Source: Anolis sagrei (taxonomy: Eukaryota > Chordata > Lepidosauria > Squamata > Anolidae). Taken from it: 64,000 nucleotides of DNA. Position numbers and translations under genes: made by a program. The stretch covers positions 48,857,209-48,921,208 of the forward strand of contig NC_090022.1 in the NCBI RefSeq assembly GCF_037176765.1, given 5' to 3'. Below are positions 1-11,900 of this stretch, piece after piece; position 1 is the first letter of the stretch, and every line of letters begins with the position of its first letter. A model generated the notes under the pieces. That model was not told the DNA's origin. It was given only the letters and a program-made list of their open reading frames with translations, and made no database searches.

Positions 1-67
1 TTGTGACTGCATCACTACTCTTCCACTCCAGCTGGAGGATGGATGTGCCCGCTGCCCATCACACAAA

Positions 68-430
68 GTATTTATTTATTTCCTGTACTTGTATCCCGTC
101 ACTTCTCAACCCCCGAAGGGGGACTCAGGACGGCTTACAATGTGCCCTGTTATGAAGCCACTACATGACAATTACAATAATAAAATCACAATTGGACACA
201 AATCATAGTTAAACAATACATAAGCAAACATTAAAACAGCAAAACAGTCTCGTCAGCCATATCGTTGTTCCAGTCATGTCCCTCTAACGTGCTACTACAT
301 CTATTGTCCGAAAGCCTGGTCCCAAAAACATGCCTTTAATTTATTTTGGAGAGCCAGGAGGGAGGGAGCCAATCTTACCTCCGTTGGGAGTGTGTTCCAT
401 AGGCGGGGAGCCACTGCCGAGAAGGCGAGG
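68..430 (-). mobile_element. L2-type LINE 3' fragment
   Basis: The left end carries the ATTT-rich tail and the GGGACTCAGGACGGCTTAC block that marks the L2 3' end, read on the minus strand. Minus-strand translation over about 301-430 gives an L2-like C-terminus (APRLWNTLPTEVRLAPSLL). It is 5'-truncated, as is usual for LINE copies. The flank 430-640 is not clearly L2. Confidence 0.6.
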
Positions 431-639
431 GCCACTGCCGAGAACATAAGGGAACTTCCTGTGGAAGCTCCTCTTCCAACTGGAGGGAAAGCATTGCACA
501 ATGCTTCCCTCTCCATGGGAGGCTTCCCATGTTGTGCTGGCTTCAAAGGATCCAGCACAGAGCCTCTCCAGAAGGGTTAAGCTTTCCCCATGCAATGGGG
601 GAAGGGTCGCTGTGAGGGAGCAGCACAAGAGGTGATTCA

Positions 640-1474
640 CTTTCATTTCAGCTGTGAAGCAGGATGCTTTGCCTGGTGAATAAAAGATCTTCAGTTCATT
701 TTCTAAGGTGAGTTACCATATTACTTTTAGCTGAAGGTATGTCAGCAGCTCTCCTCTTCCTGAGCATGTGCTGCATTTTACTCTTCCTGAACCACCACAC
801 ATAATACACATGCTGGAAGAAAGATGGGACATCAACTAATTATTATTGAAAGGCATAGAGGCAGCAAGATTTGAAGATCTTCATTGTGGAAGTAAACTGA
901 TTATAAACTCAAAGAACAAATGAAAAAGGCATTTCTTCAAAATAAAGGATCGTGGTTCTTTATTCTCCAAATATAAACAATTCCTACACATTAAATGTAG
1001 TAAAAAATTAAAAGCTCTAAAATCTTAAATGTCCTTGAAGAAATTGTTTTAGATAATTGTTTCAGATTTCTTCAGAAGGAAATGAGCTTCATTCATTTAT
1101 AAAAACACATAATGGCTATTCCTATTCACAATTTGTAGGTTTGAAAGAAAAGATATTGACAGAAGTATTTTAAAGATGGAAGAAAACATAGTGGTGTGGC
1201 GAAGGCCGACACCAGTATCTGGCTGTGAAGTAAAATGCAATCCAATTTATATGTAGGTAGTATCTAACTCCCACAAAGAGCCAATATACTGTGGTAGTTT
1301 GAATAGTGGACTAAAACTCCAAATGCCAGGGTCCAAATCTTCACTCAGACATGGAAATCTCAGTTTTTAAGGAAGATCACCTCCAAATGAAATTTGTCAA
1401 TAAAACTCCATGATAGAGTCACCATACACTATTTTCAATTTGAAGGCACATGACAAAAATGGCTACAAATTTTG
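640..1474. other. No feature recognised
   Basis: AT-rich sequence with no coding signal or repeat that I can identify. It lies downstream of the last visible exon of the left SSUH2-like gene and so is probably intronic for that gene. Confidence 0.4.
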
Positions 1475-1482
1475 CGTGTATT

Positions 1483-1790
1483 CAGAAGCGGCCCTAGGTA
1501 ATTTTCAATGGTAAGCAAACAGTATTTTGCCACCACCACCACCCCCCACCAACCAATCACTGATATATATTTTCTGTTCGTCATGGGAGTTCTTTATGCC
1601 ATATTTGGTTCAATTCCATCATTGGTGGAATTCAGAATGCTCTTTGATTTTAGGTGAACTATACATCCCAGTAACTACAACTCGCATATGTCAAGGTCTT
1701 TTTTCCCCCAAGAGTGCCTCAAGAGCGCCCCTGGGCAAAATCAACAATACTGCAAATGCTTACTTTGCGTAATGGGTTGAGCTGCCCCTG
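1483..1790. mobile_element. hAT-like non-autonomous DNA element
   Basis: It begins CAGAAGCGGCCC and ends GAGCTGCCCCTG, an imperfect inverted terminal pair. It is flanked by CGTGTATT (1475-1482) and CGTATGTT (1791-1798), a 6 of 8 match consistent with a decayed 8-bp hAT target duplication. Part of the interior (about 1590-1680) resembles, in reverse, the interior of the hAT-like element at 13727-14461. Confidence 0.5.
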
Positions 1791-2277
1791 CGTATGTTAT
1801 AAAACAACTGGGCACACAAAAACATCTGTTGTGGTGAAAGGTGTACATACCTGGTTGTGCGTTGATTTCCAGTGGTGCAATGTACCTGGGGAAAGGGATA
1901 GATGGAATACAAATCAGTTAATGAAATATAGTTTAGTTTTGAACTTTTAAATATCTTTACCAGGCTGTCTCATATAAAGACGTTTTAATTGTTGTTACTA
2001 GTCGTTAGAACGAAACAGCTCAAAGAGTACTCTCATTTCTATTAACATTTGGTTATGGAGGTCATAATAGTAGACATTAAAATGATATTCAAATGTATTT
2101 GAAAAATGGTCAGAGATAAGTTTTCTAAGTATAAAGAAAGCCTGACAAAAAGCATGCTGAATTAATAATAACCTCCATTTTATGACTTAGTCTGTACAAA
2201 AAATAGCTTGTATTTTTTGAAACCTATTTATGTGCAGAAAATCATACCCATGAATGTTTCCTGTGCAAAATAAACCA

Positions 2278-2365
2278 TATAGACTCATACAATTGGAAGA
2301 GACCTCATGGACCAGCCAGTCCAACCCACTGCCAAGAAGCAGGAAAATTGCATTCGCGATTATGT
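2278..2365 (-). mobile_element. CR1 LINE 3' remnant
   Basis: A short piece matching the 3' end found in the other CR1 copies here: a TTGGAAGAGACC block followed by CCAGTCCAACCC and AAGAAGCAGGAAAAT, in minus orientation. It lies about 160 bp past exon 6 of the left SSUH2-like gene. Confidence 0.5.
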
Positions 2366-2524
2366 GTAGAATAAATCCTGAATTGCAAACAGTCTTTGTA
2401 AACTATGCAGAAACTAATGGAGGTCTTTCCCACAGAGATGTGGAAATGGCTGAAATTCCTTATTCCTTCCTTCAAGGAATAAATTAGTTAATAATACAGC
2501 CCTACTTGATGTACCACTACTTAC

Positions 2525-2587
2525 CCATCCCATTCCATGACATCTGTGACATCTAACTTTACCCCGACCACTGCACCTTCCACAAAC
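2525..2587 (-). CDS. SSUH2-like: SSUH2-like left copy, coding exon 6 (first cysteine motifs)
   Basis: Twenty-one codons in phase 0 at both ends, with acceptor ATCAAAG and donor GTAAGT. It encodes VCGRCSGRGKVRCHRCHGMGW, that is, two textbook CxxCxGxG motifs. It has the same length as exon 6 of the middle and right copies, and a better motif than the middle copy. Confidence 0.85.
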
Positions 2588-2939
2588 CTTTGATGAAAGG
2601 AAGTAGTGCATTAAAACAGATTCACCTTTTTAGATGGATTTAAAAGAGCAGGGGCATATCTCCTCACAGTACCTAATAACAACATCACTCCTCCTATGAC
2701 TGATATATAAGGTAACCGTTACAACATGATTCCTTTAAGAGCGAATGGCTATTGCTATTCTTGGATCAATACAACATACCTAAATGCTGGTTTAGCAAAT
2801 TCTCATTGATTCAACCTGTTAGCCTAGATGTGACTAACAATCATAACTACTACTCATGTACAAGTCTAGAAATTTTAGTCCAGAAATCAACCACAAAATC
2901 CTGTGTTGTCTTATCCATTGGCATACTTTAATTCTTATT

Positions 2940-2974
<35 letters not shown>

Positions 2975-5900
2975 TTTCAAAGTTTTATATACCGAGCTTC
3001 TCACCTCATAAGAGGGACTCAGCCCGGTTTCCAACCATAAAAACACATACAATCGGTAAAATATCAAAATACACATTACAAGAAACATTTTAAAAAGCAC
3101 ATATATTTAAAACTACAGTGGTCAGTCGTCATACTAAAATCGAACATACACCGTCTTCCATCCAGATCATTGTCTCATTCTTCGAAAGCCTGTCTCCATA
3201 ACCATGACTTCACCTGTTTCCTGAATGTCAGGATTGTTGGGGCGGTTCTAACCTCTGGCGGGAGAGAGTTCCAGAGTCGCGGGGCCACTACCGAGAAGGC
3301 CCTGTCCCTTGTCCCCACCAGCCGCGCTTGTGAGGCCGGTGGGACCAAGAGCAGGGCCCCTCCAGACGATCTTAGTAATCTTGATGGTTCGTAGGGGAGA
3401 ATACGTTATTTTAAAAAGAAACCTTCATAGCAACTCCCTCAATTCTCCTTACCGTAGCGCCAGTTCTGGCTGTTTGAATGTCTGACGCAAAAGTGGTGGC
3501 AGCAAGCACTTACACTTTCTCCTCTCTTCCTTTTAACTTATCAAAAGTAATATCAAAGGCCATAATTTTGATCCACAAACCAAACCCTTGAGGTACATGA
3601 GGTCAATTTATACACATGCATATATACAGTACTTCATATCTTTCAGTATAGATTTCCCTTCTGGTGTCTTTGAAGCTTATTGTTTTCTAAATTATTTCCC
3701 ACAACTGCACCTGTATTTTGTTATTAATATTATTACTATTATTATCATTTTATTTATACCATGCTTTATCTTTCTAAAAAGACCCAAAGCAGCTAACACT
3801 AAAAACAATACAAGATAAAATTTAAATTAAAAATATATACAAACACTAAAATAAGATTAAACATCAAAACTGTTAATGATAAATGGTTAAGACCATGAAC
3901 TCTCACCATTCATCTCTCATTTTCACCCGTTCTAATTTCCAAGAGCTCTGCAATTTATTTATTTATTTATTTACTGTATTTGTATACTGCCTTTCTCAGC
4001 CTGACGGCGACTCAAGGCGGTTTACAACAAATAATACACATAATATCATAATACAGGTTAAAACATTAAAACAATAAAACACAACAGAAGCAATAAAAAC
4101 AGCATCAACACCTCCTTATTATAAAAGCATTGCCAATTCCATAGTAGAGTTATTCGGTTTCCTATATCAGTTACTCTGCATTTGTAAATGCTTGCTCAAA
4201 CAACCATGTTTTAACTTTTCTCCAAAATGTTAAGAGGGAGGGAGCTGATCTCCCTAGGGAGGGTGTTCCATAGCCAAGGGGCAGGCCCGTAGCCAGGATT
4301 TTGTTTCGGGGGGGGGGGGGGCTGAATTTTTTTTCAGGGGGGGTTTCAGAGGGGGTTGAGTTTCGGGGGGGGGCTGAGTCTGAGTGAAAGAGGGTCTAGC
4401 CTAGCAAACCTTTTGTATCATTACCCCAATACCCCCATGCATATGGGATATATTGAGTATGGTGATCAGATCATGATATGAATAAACATAACAGTTTAAA
4501 TAATGCACCATTAAGGCCTTTTCGCGAACCACCATGAAAATTTCGGGGGGGGGGGGCTGAAGCCCCCCGAGCCCCCCCCCCCCCCGGCTACATGCCTGCC
4601 AAGGGGCCATCACTGAGAAGGCCCTGTCTTGTGATGAAGGTGGGATCAAGAGCAGGGCCTCCCCGGACAATCTTAAGGTCCTAGATGGTTCATAAGGGGA
4701 GATATGTTTGGACAGGTAGGTTGGGCCAGAACCATTTAGGGCTTTGTAGGCTAAAGCCAGTACTTTTAATTGTGCCTGGGAGCAGACTGGCAGCCAGTGG
4801 AGCTGGCGCAGCAGAGGAGTTGTATGCTCCCTGAGCGCTGCTCCTGTTAACAATCTGGCTGTCATCCATTGGACCAAAGGCAGCCCCACGTAAAGCGTGT
4901 TGCAGTAGTCTATACAGGATGTAACCAGAGTGTGGACTGCCATGGCCAAGTCAAACTTCCCAAGCTACAGGCACAGCTGGTGCACAAGTTTTAACTGTGC
5001 AAATGCTCCCCTGGTCACTGCAGAAACGGTTCTGGCCCCGCTTACCTCTCCGAACGCATCTCCACCTATGAACCGACCAGAACATTAAGATCGTCTGGGG
5101 AGGCCCTGCTCTCGGTCCCGCCTGCGTCACAGGCGCGTCTGGCGGGGATGAGAGACAGGGCCTTCTCAGTGGTGGCCCCTCGGCTATGGAATGCCTTGCC
5201 GGCAGACATCAAACAGGCACCTTCGTTGCTGACGTTTCAGAGAATGGTTAAGACCTGGCTCTATGAACAAGCGTTCGGCTAAGCAATGCAACCAATCAAG
5301 GAAGACGTAAATGGAACATAGGAACGGCACAAGGACTATGAGAACGGATCTGATCTCAACTGAGGCGTTATATATGTTGTTTGTTGATTTGTCTTGTCTG
5401 ATTGTTAACTGTTGTGGATCGACGTGTTGATCCTGTTGTATTGTTATGTTTTAATTGCACTGTAAACCGCATTGAGTCGCCTGTTAAGGGCTGAAAAATG
5501 CGGTATAAAAGTGAAGCAAATAAATAAATAAATAAATTCTAAGCTCAGCAATGAATCCAGGATCACACCCAAGCTGCGAACCTGTGTCTTTAGGGGGAGT
5601 GTGACCCCAGCCAACACAAGCTGTAACCCTATGCCCTGTTCGGCCTTGCGACTGACAACGAGTACCACTGTCTCGTCTCAATTCAGTTTCAATTTGTTCG
5701 CCTTCATCCAGATCGTCATAGTGGCCAAGCACCGGTTCAGTAGAAGGTGGGAAGGAGTGACAGAGTTAGATGTCATCTGCTTACAGATGATACCGCACCC
5801 CAGGGGCTTCATGTAGATGTTAAACAACATGGGGAATAGTATTGAACCCTGAGGAACCCCACAAAACAACAGTTGTGGGGTTGAACAGGTATCCCCCAGT

Positions 5901-8900
5901 AACATCATCTGAGTGCAACCCTCCAGAAAGGACTGGAGCCACTGCAAAACAGTGCCTCTCAGTCCCATTCCAGTGAGGCATCCCAGAAGGATACCATGGT
6001 CAATGGTATCGAAGGCCACTGAGAGGTCTAGCAGAATGAACAGGGACATGCTCCCCCTGTCTAGCTCCCAGCGTAGATCATCAACTAAGGTGACCAAGGC
6101 TGTCTCGGTTCCATGTCCCGGTCTAAAGCCAGACTGTGCCGGATCCAGATAATCCGTGTCTTCCAAGAATACCTGGAGTTGTGGAGCCACTACACGTCCC
6201 AGGACTTTGCCCAAGAAGAGGAGATTGGAAATAGGCCAATAGTTGACAAATTGAGTGGGGTCCAGTAATGCTACTACTACAATCCTTTTCATTGTTATTT
6301 TATGTATGATATTAAGGAAGAAAGAGGAAAAATGCATCTTCTAATCCAGTGATTCCAAAACTTTGGTCCTTTGAGTGTTTTGGACTTCAACTCCCACAAA
6401 TTCTATTTGACTTGGCCAGCAATCAGGAATTCTAGGAGCTGAAGTCTAAAACATCTGGAAGTCAACCATTGGGGAACACCTGTTCTAAACTATGGAAATA
6501 CTGGCCCTGTTGTGCCACTAACTTCTTCTCAAAGTTAATTCCAATTTGCTTTTTAGAGACATCAATACTTGTCACCTGCACTGATCACCACAATTTCCCT
6601 TTATGTTTCTCCATTACCTTTACTGATGATGTACGGGGCACCATGACTTTCTTTTTCTGGTCTTTAAACATGGGAGAAACCTCCACTTGGACATCCCAAG
6701 GGTAAGGAGCATAGGCCCGCAGACTGGGATCAACAGGTTCATCTGAGAAAGAGGATAACTGCTTTGGGTTTTCTGATATCGCACACTATCAGCCACATGG
6801 CAAGGACCACATTCAAACATAAAGCAACAGCTCTCTGGCCCAGCACTTTTATAACCTTAGTAAGAATGTAAATAATACTTTTAAATTTTTTGCTAAAGGG
6901 CAAAGAAGTAAACTGTGAAATCAAAACCATCAGCAATTGCATAAGGACAAAAAATGCCCTGGGAGAAGTCTTTAAAAGTGTTAGTACAATGCTAAGAAAA
7001 CTATAATATGAATACTAAATTGGGAGTGGAGGATAAGGATTGAGTATACGAAGGCCACAGAAAGATGATCTTGAGGAATGGGTACTTAAGTAGTGGAATT
7101 ATACAGTATATGTCCTATCAAACTCTAGCTCTGTTCCTATTGTTATGGCAGCTTGGTAGAAAAACAATTATTGGATATTGTGTTCAAATTACTAGAAGGA
7201 CATATATTCTTAAGCAGTATAATAACTCTTACCCTGATAAGGTACTGTCTTCCATTTACAAATCCTTAATTCACTGAAAGTCTCCAAACGGTACTAGGAA
7301 AGAATTTTGAAACATTAGAACATGGAACAATACAGAAAAAGAGGCTAGTTATTTCTCAAACTGTTTGTAAGGAAGTGAAATCTAGATAACAATAATTTCT
7401 TTTGAGATTAACTGTCATCTTTCAATATTTCTGAAGGCTACTGTCAAAAAAGCATGAAAGGAAAAAAGCCATGTGCTATAATGCAAACATGAAAGATATA
7501 GAAGACTGAAAATAAATGGCAAAGAACCATAGATCCATAAGAACAAGTTGTATTTATAATTTTTAAATCAGTGGTTGATGATGGGAAAGTGATTAGATGG
7601 AGTCAAATGGTTGTTCCTTTTCTTCTATGCTTCACAAATACCACAGTTTGGAAACCTCTACTGACCTCTGACATGAAATCTAATGATTACCATCATTCAG
7701 AATCATAAGAAGCTTACACAATAACAAATATATGTTTTCAGGATCTGGTAGGAAACTGCAGAAAGGTAAAGGGCTAACTGTGCAGTTTGTTTCCAAAAAG
7801 TTATTAAATGCAAATAAATAAATTAATGAAAACTGAGTTATAAGTGACAGAACATTGTTGACTAAGGAGAAGAATACTATATACAGATAAAAACTATAAA
7901 AATGTATCAAATCACCTTGGTACAGGTTTTGGAACATTGCATTTCATAGCAAAAGAATGCATATCCTCAACATGTTTTTTATTATTCCTGTAAAATTTGT
8001 TCAGATGAATTTGGTACTTTTTAGAAACAAACTCCATAATTGCCCCCCCCCCAACTGCTCATAACGTAAACATATATACTGTATGCATATATGCCCACAC
8101 ACCTCAGTTTTCTTCAGAGCTGTTCTCAAAATGGCAAAGATGGTAATGTATTGTCACTTCCTACCACCATCACAAGACAGATGCAGAAGGAAAATGGAGC
8201 TATTTGTGGTAGTTAGCATTTGGGGTGGAGTGTAGGGATATTTTCAGGTATTTTGGGAGGCTTTTTGCATAGCTTTGGGGCAAAAATTGGCCAATATATT
8301 CTTATTCTTATTCTTATTATTACTATTATTATTAAAATAACTGGATGGTTGGGGATTATCATTCACAGTAGAACTGCCATCGTGCCTAGGTCAGCAGGGG
8401 AGGATAAGCATTTCCATTACCTGCTACTGTCATATCTTTGAGAGAAACATAAGAACATACAAGCATATCTCCACCTTGCCTATGTCCAGCAGCTGATGGG
8501 TAGGCCCAACTAGAGCATGGCCATTGAACCAATATTTCTATTGCAAATCAACACCTATGTAAATACAATTGATTCATTGTAGCCACCCTGGACCAGGCAA
8601 TCAATAGGTTTTTAACCTCAGTTGCCCAATGTTACAGTTCATATACACAGTAGAGTTGTGCAATTACTGCTTTATGGGCATAAATACATGCTCCATCTCC
8701 TCAATGTAGGATTACAAGTCTGGATTTAAAAGACCAAGCAGAAAGCAACAGGCAGCAGTTGACATGACATTAGAAGTCAAACTGTGAAGCTTTTTTTTTT
8801 TGTTACCGAAACGACAACTTCGAGAACCCCTCAGTCAATCCAGGGAGATGTAGTTCAAAAAATACATGTTCTCAAGCTCTGTGATAAAGTCATTATTTCA

Positions 8901-11900
8901 TTCATCCAACTGAAAAGGAAGCCTCCTGATGTTGTATGAAGGAGAGAATTTCCTATCAATGTGTTCAAATAAATGTCTGGACAGCTACCTCTTGGGTTAC
9001 TTTTGCTGGGGATTTTGCATTTGAGGAGAAAACTGGATTCAATGACCTCTTCCTCACCAAACACTAGAATAGGGTTAAGCTACATCAAGATGCTAAAAAC
9101 TAAACACCAAAATCCAATATTGTATAAATGATATCCATTTTTTAAAAATGTAATGTCACATGGAAAGCATTTGTATTGGGTTTTTTAAAAAAAAATACAA
9201 CTGTACTATGATATGATCATATTCTGGAGTTCAGATGGTTTTACTTACTCTGTAGGTATTGAATGACTTTGAATCAGAAATCACCATCTCTTTGGCTGGA
9301 TCTTTGCTGTAGCAACAGTGACTTGCTGCATATTCAGCAAACACTTCTTTAGCAACATCTTCCGAAATGGCAGTAGCACTGCAGAAAAAAAAAGGGGGGA
9401 GGAAAATAAGCAGGCATGAAAGGGAAAACCACTGTTTGAAACCAGACTTGGGCTAAAAGACTTTCTCAAACCTTGGCCATCTGTTATAGTTCTACTGATG
9501 AAATGAAGAGGATTTTATCCTGGAAGTTCCTTAATTAAGCAATTTACACATTCCTGGAAACTCAGATTCACTTTACTACTTGTACAAATTTTTAAAAGAG
9601 AATTTTTAGTCTCTGAGAGTTGGGAATAGAATTATTTTTGTTGAAATTTCTTTCAAAGCACAGTTTTGCATTGATATAGATATTTGCAGGTGCCCATGGC
9701 AGGGGGTGACTTTCCTATCAGGAAAGTGGCAAATCTGTGGTGCTTTTTTGACCAAACTTTAAAGAAGCTATTCAAGATGATATTTGGTAGGGATCAGCTT
9801 CTTTTGAAAAGGTCCTTTAAAAATCAATCTAAAACCCAGACCCCTTCTAAACTGCCATATTAAATCCAGGTTATCTGTTTTGAACTGGATTATATGGCAC
9901 TGTAGACTCAAATAATCTGGTTCAAAGAAGATAATGGGGAATATCTGCCTTGAAAGGATTTTATGGCAGTGTAGAAGGGCCATCAAAGTGGGTTGTATGA
10001 AGTGACAAGTGACAATGAGACCATCAATAAGCTCCAATCAACAGTCGGTCAATGTTCATAGCTCTCAAATCAGGCTTTAAAAAAGGGGGTGAGGAGAAAG
10101 AACAAGCATCTCAAAAATGTTTAAAGAGCTTCTAACCCTGTTTTCTTCCTCCATAAATATCCTAGGTCCCTTCTATCAGATAATCTGGATGTTATATGCC
10201 AATGTAGATGGGGCCCTAGTCCCATCCTCTTCATATATATCTGACTAGGGATTATAAACATATGGCCTCCCAACGCCCCATCTACATTGCCATATAAAAT
10301 CCAGATTACCTGCTTTGAACTGAATTATATGGCAGAGTAAGCTCATATAATCCAGTTCAAGCCAGATAATGTGGATTATTTTATTTGATAATCTTGATTA
10401 TATGGCATTATAGAAAGGGCCTTCAAGTCATGCAATACTTCATTGTTAGTTCTGTTGGCTAGAGATAATAGGAGATGCAATCCAGTAAAGTTGGAAAGGC
10501 CAACAGCAGCAAGCACCCACTGCACAGCAGGCAATGGTAAGCACTGCAGTGACAGAAAGTCACAGGAGAAAAATAATATTGGCAGCTATTCTCCCTTTTC
10601 CATATACATACAGGGAGAAGCAATCATCCACACACAGCAGTCCTGTTAAACCCATATTTCCCTCACCTATGGCTTGTGTACAGGAAGGATGGGATTTTGT
10701 GAATGCAGAAACGAAAAAGAGTAAAAATCCAGCTCTAGAAGGATAAAGAATATATGTAAAGATCTTCTTAAAAAACATGCTTATTTGTAGAATCAAGGAA
10801 GATGGCATTGCTCTGAATTAAACAAAGGCAGCAAGTCCTGAGCAATTAAGATAAATTATTTTGTTCATTTATATATATCCCAGCTCAAGGTGGCCAACAG
10901 CATATCTAAAGCAGTACAGATTAAAAGTTATGAGGTCCTACATCTTGCTTATTAAATCAACCCTGGACAACTATGAAACAAGAACAAATTTTGAAGAAAC
11001 CATAGCCATCTTACTTCCAGTTGCTTTGGCTTGTGGGTGGTTCACCTTCATGAGAACGGAATTGGTTTCCATCTATAAAAGAAGAAGAGATTGTGAGAGA
11101 AACAGTAGTGTATTTAGTCTATATCAAGGGTCCTCAAACTTTTTAAACAGAGGGCCAGGACACAGTCCCTCAAACTGTTGGAGGGCCATATTATAATTTT
11201 GAAAAAACCATGAATGAATTCTTATGAACACTGCACATATCTTATTTGGAGTACAAAAAACACAATAATACAATAATTAAAATGAACAATTTAAAAAATA
11301 TATAAACTTATTACTATTTCATTGGGAAGTGTGAGCCTGCTTTTGGTTGATGAGATAGGATTATTGTTGTGCGCTTTCAAGTCATTTCAGACTTAGGTTG
11401 ACCCTGAACGAGGGCTGGATAAATGACCTTGGAGGACCGTATCCGGGCCCCGGGCCTTACTTTGGGGAGCAAAATGCAAAACAGATCTTCTGATTTTCTT
11501 GTGTTTCTGATAATAACTGGGAAAGCACACAATGCAATCAACACAGATTATTCATTTTATTAAGTAACATAAAACATAAAACATGATATTCTAAGCTGGC
11601 AAAAAATAGGGGGTAGAATATTCAGAACTAGTACTTTGACTTTCCTGAAGTAATTACAGATTATGGCTAGAATGGATTGGATAGACTTGAAAAAGAAACT
11701 TGAAAATATTGAGAATTAAACAGAATATCATACTAAGCATACAAGATGAAATGTATATGATGCAGAAGAAATGCAGCAACAGTTGAGCTGATATTTCTTA
11801 TAAATACCATATTGATTGTTCTTTTGTTTTGTTTCATATCTGCTACAAATATATTGATCAATTGTTGGTACATGTTTCTTTTGTTTATCTAATAACCTTC

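Larger units (their letters stand above)
3955..6290 (-). mobile_element. L2-type LINE, long 5'-truncated copy with two nested insertions
   Basis: Read on the minus strand it starts in the reverse transcriptase (about 6290-5680). There the translation contains FRPGHGTETALVTLVDDLR, LLDLSVAFDTIDHG and GVPQGSILFPMLFNIYMKP, the classic L2 RT blocks, and it continues through the C-terminus to an ATTT tail at about 3955. It is interrupted by an oppositely oriented L2 3' end (about 5036-5540) and by a 317-bp hAT-like element (4282-4598). In-frame stops in the rest show it is dead. It sits in the same intron of the left SSUH2-like gene as the L2 at 2935-3410. Confidence 0.85.

Noticed and set aside
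1-2524. Exon 7 of the left SSUH2-like gene
   Set aside because: No minus-strand CxxCxGxG pair with splice sites was found; the exon is probably beyond the left edge.
2938-2982. CRISPR-like or satellite array at (ATTT)n, (TAA)n and similar tracts
   Set aside because: Simple microsatellites at LINE tails with no spacers; nothing in the window suggests a prokaryotic array.
5678-6337. 219-codon reverse-transcriptase frame as a host or active gene
   Set aside because: It is the RT portion of a 5'-truncated, interrupted L2 LINE.
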